Below, piece after piece: positions 41,860 through 50,176 of a stretch of 64,000 nucleotides of DNA. The stretch spans positions 62,001-126,000 of the forward strand of contig NZ_NJIX01000006.1 of NCBI RefSeq assembly GCF_002209485.1, given 5' to 3'. A model generated the notes under the pieces. The model was not told the origin of the DNA and did not search any database. It saw nothing but the letters and a program-made list of their open reading frames with translations. A program made the translations under genes and the position numbers. The DNA comes from Achromobacter sp. HZ34 (GTDB lineage Bacteria; Pseudomonadota; Gammaproteobacteria; Burkholderiales; Burkholderiaceae_B). The number at the start of each line of letters is the position of its first letter. Positions within the stretch are counted from its first letter, which is position 1.

Positions 41860-43479
41860 TCAGGCCGCGTGGCGCCGCGTTATCGCCAGGTAGCCGTCCG
41901 GCCCTTCCGGCTGGGCCACGCAGGTCAGGTTACGGCCGGCGTTCTTGGCGTGATACAGGGCCTTGTCCGCTTCCTTCAACGCGCCTTCCAGATCCTTGCC
42001 GTGTTCGGGGAAACGGGCCACGCCGATGGAAACCGTCACCGGCCCCCCCGTGGCATTGGGCGCCTTGTGCATGGCGCCGCGCAGGCGCTCCGCCGCGGTG
42101 ATGGCGTCTTCCAGCGAAGTGCCGGGCAGCAGCACGGTGAATTCCTCGCCGCCGGGCCGCGCCAGGATGTCGTTGCTGCGCGAGCCATTGCGCATCAGGG
42201 TGGCCAGGGTGCGGATGACTTCGTCGCCGACGTCGTGGCCGAAGCGGTCGTTGACCGACTTGAAATTGTCGATATCGACAGCCAGGACGGCCACCGGCAT
42301 GCCCGTGGAGGCGAATTCGTCCATGGCCTTGATCAGGCCGCGCCGGTTCAACAATGCCGTCAGGGCGTCCGTGGTCGATTCCCGGCGCAGATTGCGCATC
42401 TTGTGATTGATGCTGCCCAGGCCGGTAAGCAGGGCGCGCTTGAGCTGGTTCGATTCGAAATACCACGAGCGCACTTTGCGGATACGGTCGGACGCCTCGA
42501 TTTCGTCGATCTGCTTGGCGACACTGGCCAGCTCCCACAGCGGGCGGGCGATCAGCTTGGACAGCCAGCCTATGCAAAACAGCAGCACCAGCAGCAGGGG
42601 CAGGGAATTGCGGATGGTCATCCACAGCAATTCGTCCATGCGTTGCAGCGTGCCTGCCAGGGGGCGCTGGGCCACCAGGCCCCAGCCGGTGGAGGGCACA
42701 ACGGCATAGCCGGCCAGCATGGGCACGCCCTGGGTGTTGACGACCCGTTGCTGGCCGTTGGCGCCCTGCATCAGCGCCGTCACGACCTTGTTGTCGGTGA
42801 CGGTCTGGCCGATGCGGGCGGCGTCGGGGTGATACAGCAGGGTGCCGTGGCGGTCGACCACGAACAGGTAGGAGCCATCGCGGTAGTAATGGTCTCCGAG
42901 CAGGGCGTGCAAGCCGTTGGTGGCGTGCAGGTACAGGGAACCGCCGACGAAGCCCATGTAATCGCCGGACTTGTCGAAGATGGGTTGCGAGTAGACGATG
43001 ACCCAGCGGCCGGTGGTGGCGACGAAGGGTTCGCTGACCAGGGGCTTGCGCTGGGCCAGGGCGTCCTGGACCGCGCTGCTGCCTAGTTGCGATCCGACGG
43101 CCATGCCGGGCTGGGGCGGCGACATGGCCGCGATCTTGCCGTCCGCGCTCACGATCACCACGGAGTTGTAGTGATCGCTTTGGCGCCGCAGGCGGTCGAC
43201 CTCCTGCTCCATCAAGCCCGGCTGCAAGGCCATGTGGGACAGCACCCCGGCGCTGAAAGCCAGTTCCTGGCGGATGGCGTTGATGTAGCTGTCGGTGGCG
43301 CCGGCCAGCTTGGTGGCATACGCCCGGTTGCCTTCCAGCGTGTTGGTCAGGAGGATGTCGCGCTGCACTTGGTAACTGGCATAGAAGCTGTTACCTAGCG
43401 CCACCAGAACGGAGAGCAGGCAAAGCCAGAGAATCAGGCGGCGCAGGTCGATGCGGAACATGGCTGCGGAGAGGGACAT
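41860..43479 (-). CDS. Membrane dCache-GGDEF diguanylate cyclase
   Basis: The 539-residue protein starts at ATG 43479; the frame runs further upstream but without support. It has an N-terminal membrane helix (LILWLCLLSVLVALGNSFYA), a periplasmic dCache sensor (~50-285, with SADGKIAAM and TTGRWVIVYSQPIFD), a second helix (LPLLLVLLFCIGWLSKLIA), a HAMP-like linker and a GGDEF domain with intact GGEEF. An RSND motif five residues before GGEEF is the classical inhibitory site, so product feedback is likely. It should make c-di-GMP in response to an external small molecule. Its stop faces the AsmA gene across a terminator. Confidence 0.93.
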   Translation of the reverse strand: MSLSAAMFRIDLRRLILWLCLLSVLVALGNSFYASYQVQRDILLTNTLEGNRAYATKLAGATDSYINAIRQELAFSAGVLSHMALQPGLMEQEVDRLRRQSDHYNSVVIVSADGKIAAMSPPQPGMAVGSQLGSSAVQDALAQRKPLVSEPFVATTGRWVIVYSQPIFDKSGDYMGFVGGSLYLHATNGLHALLGDHYYRDGSYLFVVDRHGTLLYHPDAARIGQTVTDNKVVTALMQGANGQQRVVNTQGVPMLAGYAVVPSTGWGLVAQRPLAGTLQRMDELLWMTIRNSLPLLLVLLFCIGWLSKLIARPLWELASVAKQIDEIEASDRIRKVRSWYFESNQLKRALLTGLGSINHKMRNLRRESTTDALTALLNRRGLIKAMDEFASTGMPVAVLAVDIDNFKSVNDRFGHDVGDEVIRTLATLMRNGSRSNDILARPGGEEFTVLLPGTSLEDAITAAERLRGAMHKAPNATGGPVTVSIGVARFPEHGKDLEGALKEADKALYHAKNAGRNLTCVAQPEGPDGYLAITRRHAA

Positions 43480-43642
43480 TAAGGATGTTACGGCGCGTTG
43501 CGCGATTCTAACCGGGGCGTTGTAGGAATCGGTTGCTTTACGTGCACGTATCCTCCGCGGCGTTGCAGGGATGCCGCCCCTATGCTTACCGGACGCGGCG
43601 CGAGCGCCCGATGCCTGTGACAAACGTTTCCCTCAAAACCCG

Positions 43643-44440
43643 ATGATGATACAGCGCCCCGCGATTCCAGGCATTCCCGTATGCGTACTCATTACGGGCG
43701 CTACTGGCGGGATCGGGGCGGCGTTGGCCCTGGAATACGCCCAGGCGGGTTCGCGCACCCTTATCCTGCAGGGCCGCGACGGCCGCCGCCTGCGCCAGGT
43801 GGCGGACGCCTGCGCCGCGGCGGGGGCCCAGGTGCTGACCGAGCGCCTGGACGTCCGCAATCTGGACGCCCTGCGCGGGTGGTTGGCGCGGATCAGCCGT
43901 GATGAGGCGCCGGACCTGGTGGTGGCCAATGCCGGCGTCAATATAGATACCGGGCCGCAGGGGCAGGGCGAGTCCTGGGATGACGTGCAGCGCCTGCTGG
44001 ACGTCAACATCCGGGCCGTGTTCGCCACCGTCGATGCCGTGCTGCCGGCGATGCGCGCGCGTGGCCATGGCCAGATTGCCTTGATGAGTTCGCTGGCGGC
44101 CTGGCGCGGACTGCCGGAAATTCCCAGCTATAGCGCGAGCAAAGCGGCCGTGAAGGTCTATGGGGAAGCCATGCGCGACGGCCTGGTCGGCGCGGGCGTG
44201 CGTATCAATGTGGTCCTGCCGGGCTATGTGGCGTCACGCATGTGCTTCGACATGCCCGGCCCCAAGCCCTTCCTGTGGGAAGCGCCGCGGGCGGCGCGGG
44301 CAATACGGCTGGGATTGCGCGCCAATCGGGCCCGTATCAGCTTTCCCTTCCCGCTGAACCTGGGGACTTTCCTGCTTTCTGTCCTCCATCCCGCGGTGTC
44401 CGGCTGGATTCTGCGCAGGATGGGTTATGGGGGGCGGTGA
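43643..44440 (+). CDS. Short-chain dehydrogenase/reductase, first gene of the capsule locus
   Basis: The 265-residue protein starts at ATG 43643 or 43646. It is a classical SDR: TGATGGIG at the nucleotide site, NAG in VVANAG, catalytic Ser in LMSSLAAW and YSASK (Tyr/Lys). The C-terminus (~225-265) is hydrophobic and may attach it to the membrane. It probably reduces or oxidises a sugar or lipid intermediate of the surface polysaccharide. It overlaps the next gene by 14 bases. An SDR next to a sulfatase-fold membrane protein also occurs in some Burkholderia capsule clusters; that parallel is from memory. Confidence 0.82.
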   Translation: MMIQRPAIPGIPVCVLITGATGGIGAALALEYAQAGSRTLILQGRDGRRLRQVADACAAAGAQVLTERLDVRNLDALRGWLARISRDEAPDLVVANAGVNIDTGPQGQGESWDDVQRLLDVNIRAVFATVDAVLPAMRARGHGQIALMSSLAAWRGLPEIPSYSASKAAVKVYGEAMRDGLVGAGVRINVVLPGYVASRMCFDMPGPKPFLWEAPRAARAIRLGLRANRARISFPFPLNLGTFLLSVLHPAVSGWILRRMGYGGR

Positions 44441-46064
44441 GGTAAGCCTGGCGCTGGCGCTGGGACTCGTGGCCAGCACCCTCATGGGGGCGGTGCTGCA
44501 GCCACGGCCGGTGCCGCCGTGGCGCCGGCCCTGGGCCGCCAATGCGACGCATGCGGGGATCTGGCTGATGGCCTACGCAGCCGAGCTGCTGCTGTTCGGC
44601 CGGCCCTGTTTCGCCATGTTCAACGTGCTGGCGATCGAGGGCGTCATCATCCTGGTCAGCCTGGCCAAGTACGACGCGCTGCGCGAACCTTTCGTGTTCC
44701 AGGATTTCGATTACTTCACCGACGCGATCCGCCATCCGCGCCTGTACCTGCCTTTCTTTCCCTGGCGGTACGCCGTGGCTGCCGCGGTGGGTTATGGCGC
44801 CGCGCTGTGGTTGGGGTTGGCTCTGGAGCCCGCCGTCATCCACGCCGCCGGGCTGCGTGGGCTGGCGGTCATCCTGTTGCTGGCGTTGTGGGGATGGGGG
44901 CTGGCGCGGGTAGGGGGACGGCGGCTGGCCCCCACGTTCGATGCCGACGACGACTTGCGCCGGCTGGGGCTGCTGGCGGCCCTGTGGGCCTACGGCCGCG
45001 CGGAACGGGCTGCGCCGGGCGTGGGCACCGGCGATGCGCCAGTGCGCGGACCGTTCGGCGCTGTCCCGCCCGCGCGCACGTCGGCATCCCTGCCCGACCT
45101 CGTCACTATCCAAAGCGAATCCTTCTTCGATGTGCGGCGCGCCTATCCCATCGTCAAGCGGGGCGTCCTGCAGGGCTTCGATCGCCTGTGCGCACAGGCC
45201 GCGATGTACGGCGAACTGGACGTGGCCGCGCGGGGCGCGAACACCGTGCGCACCGAATTCGCCTTCCTGACCGGCCTGGCGCCGCGGGATCTGGGCGTGC
45301 ATCGCTTCAATCCCTATCGCAAGCTGGCGCGGCGCGGTGTCCCCACGGTGGCTTCCTATTTGCGAAGACTGGGTTACCGCACCGTATGCGTGCACCCTTA
45401 TCACGGTAGTTTCTATGGCCGCGATACCGTGCTCCCCGCGCTGGGCTTTGACGAATTCATCGACCTCCGGGCCTTTGGTGAAAACCAGAAAGACGGTGCA
45501 AACATCGGTGATCGTGCCCTGGGTGGTTACGTCAGTGCGCTACTGCAACGCGACGATCCGCGGCCTTTGTACATTCATGTCATCACGATGGAAAACCATG
45601 GGCCGCTGCACCTGGAATCGGTCAGCGCGGCAGACGCGCGGCAGGTGTTGAGCGGGCCCATGCCGGCGGGTTGCGAAGACCTGGTGGCCTACGCCAGGCA
45701 TCTGCGTAACGCCGACGACATGTTCTCTTCCCTGGCGCAAACGCTGGCCTGCAACGGACGGCCGGCAGGGATGTGCGTGTTCGGCGATCACATTCCCATC
45801 ATGGCCAAGGTCTACCGTGCGCTGGGAGAACCCAGCGGAACGACGGACGCACTGATCTGGCTGACAGGCATGGACACAGGCATGGCCCCAGGAACGGGCT
45901 CGGAAAAAGCGCCCGGCATAGTCCCATGCATGGACCCGCTAATAGCCCCGGGCATTGCAACAGGCACGGATACAGCGGCGCGCCAGGACGGTCCACGCAG
46001 GCTGGCCGTGACCTCGCTGGCCGCTATTTTCCTGGCCAGCGCAGGCCTGCTCCGGAAGCAATAA
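44427..46064 (+). CDS. Membrane alkaline-phosphatase/sulfatase-fold protein of the capsule locus (LtaS-like)
   Basis: The 545-residue protein has about four to five membrane helices in the first 165 residues and a sulfatase-fold domain after residue ~225 (LVTIQSESFFDVRRAYPIV; NTVRTEFAFLTGL with the likely nucleophile Thr; IHVITMENHGPLHL; MCVFGDHIPI). It probably transfers phosphoglycerol or a similar group to the polysaccharide. Near the C-terminus a Gly/Thr/Asp/Pro-rich stretch (~475-520, GMDTGMAPGTG) looks like an expanded low-complexity insert. It overlaps the SDR gene and precedes the export genes by about 240 bases. Confidence 0.72.
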   Translation: MGGGEVSLALALGLVASTLMGAVLQPRPVPPWRRPWAANATHAGIWLMAYAAELLLFGRPCFAMFNVLAIEGVIILVSLAKYDALREPFVFQDFDYFTDAIRHPRLYLPFFPWRYAVAAAVGYGAALWLGLALEPAVIHAAGLRGLAVILLLALWGWGLARVGGRRLAPTFDADDDLRRLGLLAALWAYGRAERAAPGVGTGDAPVRGPFGAVPPARTSASLPDLVTIQSESFFDVRRAYPIVKRGVLQGFDRLCAQAAMYGELDVAARGANTVRTEFAFLTGLAPRDLGVHRFNPYRKLARRGVPTVASYLRRLGYRTVCVHPYHGSFYGRDTVLPALGFDEFIDLRAFGENQKDGANIGDRALGGYVSALLQRDDPRPLYIHVITMENHGPLHLESVSAADARQVLSGPMPAGCEDLVAYARHLRNADDMFSSLAQTLACNGRPAGMCVFGDHIPIMAKVYRALGEPSGTTDALIWLTGMDTGMAPGTGSEKAPGIVPCMDPLIAPGIATGTDTAARQDGPRRLAVTSLAAIFLASAGLLRKQ

Positions 46065-46227
46065 ATTGCGATTAAGCAGGGCTTACATAATCAACTGTAA
46101 ATAGCGTGTAAGGCCAAAACGAAACGCCGGGGATGAAACGTCGCAAGGTGGTTTTCTGATCAGAATGCGCGCACTGGCACGGCTGGTGTGTGCATCCAGC
46201 TTCAAGCAGCAACAAGCCTCTCTTGCC

Positions 46228-46250
46228 TTGAGAAGGTTTGTCTTGAGAAG
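46228..46250 (+). promoter_or_regulatory. Direct repeats upstream of the capsule export operon
   Basis: TTGAGAAG occurs at 46228-46235 and 46243-46250, 15 bases apart start to start, about 60-80 bases before the export lipoprotein gene. Such spacing is compatible with a dimeric activator. No binding protein can be named. Confidence 0.35.
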
Positions 46251-46307
46251 CGTATTCCGAGCAGCATGGCTGTAACGCCGGGTCTGCGTAGTGGAAACAG
46301 AGAGCCC

Positions 46308-47519
46308 ATGAGAGCAGACAAGCGTTCGTTCGGATCGGTCTTGCGGTGTGTCGTGCCTGCGTTGCTATTGACCCTGGCGGGTTGCGGCACCATGCCGGGC
46401 TGGATCTCATCCAGCGGGGCCAGCCGGGAGCAGGTGATGAACGCGCCGGAAGGTAGCGGCGAGCGGGCGCGCATCCAGGGCATTGCCTTGATCGACGTCA
46501 GCGATGCCGTGGCCAGGAACCTGGCGCGTGGCAAGGCACTGGGGAAGTTCTCGGATGTGTTCCCGCGCGGCGTTCCCAACAACTACGTGATCGGCGCCGG
46601 TGACGTCATCGAGGTTTCGGTCTGGGAATCGCCGCCGGCAATGCTGTTCAACAATGCCGCGCCGATGGATCCGTCCAAGCCGGTGCCGGCCACCACCAAC
46701 GCAGTGACTTTCCCCGCGCAGATGGTTTCCAACCTGGGCACCATCACGGTTCCCTTTGCCGGGCGGGTGTCCGTGCAAGGCCGGACCAGCCAGCAGATCG
46801 AGGACACGGTGGCCGCGCGGCTGGCCGGCAAGGCCAATAGCCCGCAGGTGCTGGTGCGCGTCGTGAAGAACAACAGCGCCAGCGTGACGGTGGTCGGCGA
46901 GGTCACCAGCAACCTGCAGATGCCCCTGACGCCCAAGGGCGAGCACCTGCTGGATGCCATCGCGGCGGGCGGCGGCGTGAAACAGCCGGTGAGCCGCGTC
47001 GCCATCCAGCTGACGCGCGGCGCCGTGACATCGACGATGGCCCTGGACAGCATCATTCGCGACCCGCGCCAGAACCTGCTGCTGCAGCCTGGCGACGTGG
47101 TGACGGCCTTGTTCCAGCCGCTCAGCTTCTCGGTGCTGGGCGCTACCGGCAAGAACGACGAGTTGCCGCTCGAAGCGCAGGGTATCTCGCTGGCGCAGGC
47201 ATTGGCGCGGGCGGGCGGCCTGGCCGACAACCGGGCCGATGCGCGAGGCGTGTTCATCTTCCGCTTCGAGGATCCCAAGCTGCTGGCCGGCAAGGACGCC
47301 GGCACGGTCTTGCCGAGCGGGGTGAACGGTACGGTGCCCGTGGTGTACCAGGTCGATCTGCGTGATCCCTCGTCCTTCTTCGTGGTGCAGAATTTTCCCA
47401 TCCAGAACGGCGACGTCATCTACGTAGCGAACTCGCCCGAGGCGGAATTCAACAAGTTCCTGCGCCTGGTGGTGTCGGTGGCGGTACCGACCGTGACGCT
47501 GGACAGGACTTTCCAATGA
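46308..47519 (+). CDS. Polysaccharide export outer-membrane lipoprotein (Wza/KpsD/CtrA family)
   Basis: The 403-residue protein starts best at ATG 46308, which gives a signal peptide ending in a lipobox (LTLAGC). An upstream ATG (46266) and the start of the frame would put too much before the signal. The body contains the poly_export domain (NYVIGAGDVIEVSVWESP, GTITVPFAGRVSVQGRTSQQIEDTV) and SLBB-type repeats (VTVVGEVTSNLQMPLT; FSVLGATGKNDELPL). It forms the outer-membrane pore for the capsule. A 4-base overlap couples it to the ABC permease gene. Confidence 0.92.
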   Translation: MRADKRSFGSVLRCVVPALLLTLAGCGTMPGWISSSGASREQVMNAPEGSGERARIQGIALIDVSDAVARNLARGKALGKFSDVFPRGVPNNYVIGAGDVIEVSVWESPPAMLFNNAAPMDPSKPVPATTNAVTFPAQMVSNLGTITVPFAGRVSVQGRTSQQIEDTVAARLAGKANSPQVLVRVVKNNSASVTVVGEVTSNLQMPLTPKGEHLLDAIAAGGGVKQPVSRVAIQLTRGAVTSTMALDSIIRDPRQNLLLQPGDVVTALFQPLSFSVLGATGKNDELPLEAQGISLAQALARAGGLADNRADARGVFIFRFEDPKLLAGKDAGTVLPSGVNGTVPVVYQVDLRDPSSFFVVQNFPIQNGDVIYVANSPEAEFNKFLRLVVSVAVPTVTLDRTFQ

Positions 47520-48355
47520 TGAGAGTCAGCTATCGTCCCGTCGATCCGCCCTCCGGCGCGGCGGCCGCCCGGTTCAAGGCGCGCAGCCCCTATACGGTGA
47601 CGTTCTCCGTGTGGCGCGCATTGTTCCTGCGCGAAGCCCTGGACCGCCTGTTCGACATGCGGGCCGCGTGGATGTGGATGTTGATGGAGCCGGTCATACA
47701 CATCGGGTTCTTCACCTATATCTATACGGTCATCCGCGTGCGCTTCGTCGGCGGCATCGATGCGGCGATGTGGGTGATCGCCGGCATGCTGGCCTTCTTC
47801 ATGTTTCGCCGCACGGCGGTGCAGGTCACCTATGCCGTGGAGTCGAACCAGCCCCTGTTCGCGTACCGGCAGGTCAAGGCTTTCGATGTGGCGGTCGCGC
47901 GCGCCGTGCTGGAAGCCTTCCTGATGATCATCGTGTCCGCCGTCATCCTGGCGGTGGCCGAGCTGACCGGACGGCCCGCGCTGCCCAACGATCCCTTGCT
48001 GGTCGCGGTCACCGTATTCGGTCTGTGGCTGTTCGGCGTCGGCTATGGCCTGGTGACGTCGGTGCTGATGGTGCTGGTGCCGGAGAGCGAGCACATCCTG
48101 AAGATACTGATGCTGCCCTTGTACCTGGTCTCCGGCACGATTTCACCTTTGTCGGCGATCCCGCAGCCCTACCTGGACATGCTGCTGTTCAATCCCATCG
48201 CGCACGGGCTCGAACTGGTGCGCCAGGGCTTCGGCACCGAGTACCACGTCGTGTCGGGTGTCAGCCTCGGCTATCTGTACGGGTGGGCCGGGCTGAGCTT
48301 CTTCCTGGGCCTGGCCCTGTACCGGTCCTTCGCTCGTCAGCTGGTGACACAATGA
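47516..48355 (+). CDS. Capsule ABC transporter permease (KpsM/CtrC family)
   Basis: The 279-residue ABC-2 permease has six membrane helices and the family motifs: LFLREALDRLFDMRAAWMW near the N-terminus, AFFMFRRTAVQVTYAVE, and the YLVSGTISPLSAIPQPY segment near the end. The first 35 residues are cytoplasmic and Pro/Ala-rich. With the ATPase encoded next it exports lipid-linked polysaccharide across the inner membrane, predicting a group 2/3-type ABC-dependent capsule. Confidence 0.93.
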   Translation: MMRVSYRPVDPPSGAAAARFKARSPYTVTFSVWRALFLREALDRLFDMRAAWMWMLMEPVIHIGFFTYIYTVIRVRFVGGIDAAMWVIAGMLAFFMFRRTAVQVTYAVESNQPLFAYRQVKAFDVAVARAVLEAFLMIIVSAVILAVAELTGRPALPNDPLLVAVTVFGLWLFGVGYGLVTSVLMVLVPESEHILKILMLPLYLVSGTISPLSAIPQPYLDMLLFNPIAHGLELVRQGFGTEYHVVSGVSLGYLYGWAGLSFFLGLALYRSFARQLVTQ

Positions 48356-49008
48356 TCATCGTCAGCGACGTCCATAAGCGCTACCGCACCGAGCACGGCA
48401 TGGGCAAGTGGGTGCTGAACGGGGTCGACGTGACGATCCCGCGCAAATGCAATGTCGGCCTGATAGGCAAGAACGGCGCCGGCAAATCCACGCTGCTGCG
48501 CCTGATCGGCGGCGTCGACCAGCCCACCCGTGGCTACGTCGAGCGGCAATGCCGGGTGTCGTGGCCCATGGGGCAGGGCGGCCTGGAAGGCACGCTGACA
48601 GGCCGCCAGAACGCCAAGTTCGTCTGCCGTATCCACGGGCATGCGGCCGACCTGGCGGATCGCCTGCGCTTTATCCAGGATTTCTCGGAATTGCAGGGGG
48701 CCTTCGATGAGCCGGTCACCACCTATTCATCGGGCATGCGCTCGCGCCTGCAGTTCGCCCTGTCGCTGGCCTTTGAATTCGATGTCTATATCTCGGACGA
48801 AGTGACGGCGGCGGGAGACGCGGCCTTCCGGCGCAAAGCGGCGGGCGCTTTCCGTTCCATGGTCAATCGCGCGGGCCTGATCATGGTTTCGCACGACGAA
48901 GGCACGCTCAAGGATTTTTGCCAGTCGGGCATATGGATCCACGAGGGCAAGGCGCTTTGGTTCGACAAGCTCGACGACGCGCTCAAGGCTTATCAGGCGG
49001 CACAGTGA
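48352..49008 (+). CDS. Capsule ABC transporter ATPase (KpsT/CtrD family)
   Basis: The 218-residue protein starts at the ATG overlapping the permease stop. Walker A is GKNGAGKS (~41-48), the signature YSSGMRSRL, Walker B YISDEVTAAGD, and the H-loop SHDE. The short C-terminus without a carbohydrate-binding module is typical of KpsT rather than of Wzt, so the exporter is of the capsule type that takes finished chains on a lipid anchor. Confidence 0.93.
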   Translation: MIIVSDVHKRYRTEHGMGKWVLNGVDVTIPRKCNVGLIGKNGAGKSTLLRLIGGVDQPTRGYVERQCRVSWPMGQGGLEGTLTGRQNAKFVCRIHGHAADLADRLRFIQDFSELQGAFDEPVTTYSSGMRSRLQFALSLAFEFDVYISDEVTAAGDAAFRRKAAGAFRSMVNRAGLIMVSHDEGTLKDFCQSGIWIHEGKALWFDKLDDALKAYQAAQ

Positions 49009-49010
49009 AA

Positions 49011-50156
49011 ATGGCTGAACAGAAAAATACCGCGCATGTGCTGCAAGCGCCCTCTTCGGCCAGCTGGCCGACGCGCGTGTTCGATCGCTTGATCCAGCTG
49101 AGCCTGGCGATGGGCGTGGTGATCTCCCTGTACTGGGGCTTCGTTTCGTCGGATCGCTATGTGTCCGAAGCCAATGTGATCATCCGCAAGACCGACAACG
49201 CCAACCTGCCCAGCCCGGACCTGACCGCGCTGGTGACGGCAGGCGCCGCCCTGGGCGCCACGCGCGCGGACCAACTGCTGTTGCGCGACTATCTGCTGTC
49301 GCTGGACATGCTGAAGAAGCTCGATGCCAAGCTCGATTTGCGCCACCACTTCAGCGATTCCGCCCATGACGTGATGTCGCGCCTGTGGTTCAAGGACATC
49401 GAGTTCTTCTACCGCTTCTATTTGCGGATGGTGGAAGTGGAGTACGACGACTACGCCGGCGTCTTGCGTATCAGGGTCCAGGCCTACGACCGCGATACCG
49501 CACATGCGATCGCCAGGATGCTGGTCGAGGAGGGCGAAGACTACATGAACGTGCTGGGCCATGAGATGGCGGAAGCGCAGATAGGCTTTCTGACATCGCA
49601 GGTGGAGAAGGCGCAGGAACGGTTCCAGGAAGCCAGCCAGGCGCTGCTGGCGTACCAGAACGAAAAGGGCCTGCTGTCGCCCACCGCCACGGCCGAGAGC
49701 ATCAACGCCATCGTGGCGTCCCTGGAGGGGCAACGCGCGCAGTTGCAGACGCAGCTGGCTTCCCTGCCCAAGTCACTGGAACGCACGCATCCCAACATCC
49801 TGAGTCTCAAGCAGGCGATTGCCGCGGTCGATCGCCAGATCGACGACGAGAAAGCCAAGCTTGCCACGCCCAGCGGCTCGACCTTGAACGCCTCGGTGGA
49901 AGCTTTCCAGCGCCTGCAGATGCAGGTGGTCTTTACGCAAGACCTCTACAAGTCGGCGCTGTTGGGCCTGGAGAAGGGCAGGAGCGATTCACTGCGCTTG
50001 CTGGAAAAGGTATCGGTCCTGCAGTCGCCCACCGTGCCCGAGTACCCGATGGAGCCACGGCGTGGATACAACATCGTCCTCACGCTGTTGATCTCGCTGG
50101 TGGTGGCTGGAACCTTGAAGCTGTTGGAAAGCATCGTACTGGATCACGTGGACTGA
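49011..50156 (+). CDS. Capsule export inner-membrane adaptor (KpsE/CtrB family)
   Basis: The 381-residue protein starts at ATG 49011, or at a GTG two codons upstream overlapping the ATPase stop. Two membrane helices, one near the N-terminus (LSLAMGVVISLYWGFVSS) and one at the C-terminus (NIVLTLLISLVVAGTLKLL), flank a periplasmic coiled-coil region (~180-330). A PMEPRRGYN segment precedes the second helix, as in the PCP family. It bridges the ABC transporter and the outer-membrane lipoprotein. Confidence 0.92.
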   Translation: MAEQKNTAHVLQAPSSASWPTRVFDRLIQLSLAMGVVISLYWGFVSSDRYVSEANVIIRKTDNANLPSPDLTALVTAGAALGATRADQLLLRDYLLSLDMLKKLDAKLDLRHHFSDSAHDVMSRLWFKDIEFFYRFYLRMVEVEYDDYAGVLRIRVQAYDRDTAHAIARMLVEEGEDYMNVLGHEMAEAQIGFLTSQVEKAQERFQEASQALLAYQNEKGLLSPTATAESINAIVASLEGQRAQLQTQLASLPKSLERTHPNILSLKQAIAAVDRQIDDEKAKLATPSGSTLNASVEAFQRLQMQVVFTQDLYKSALLGLEKGRSDSLRLLEKVSVLQSPTVPEYPMEPRRGYNIVLTLLISLVVAGTLKLLESIVLDHVD

Positions 50157-50176
50157 TCGTCCGGGGGGACTATCCG

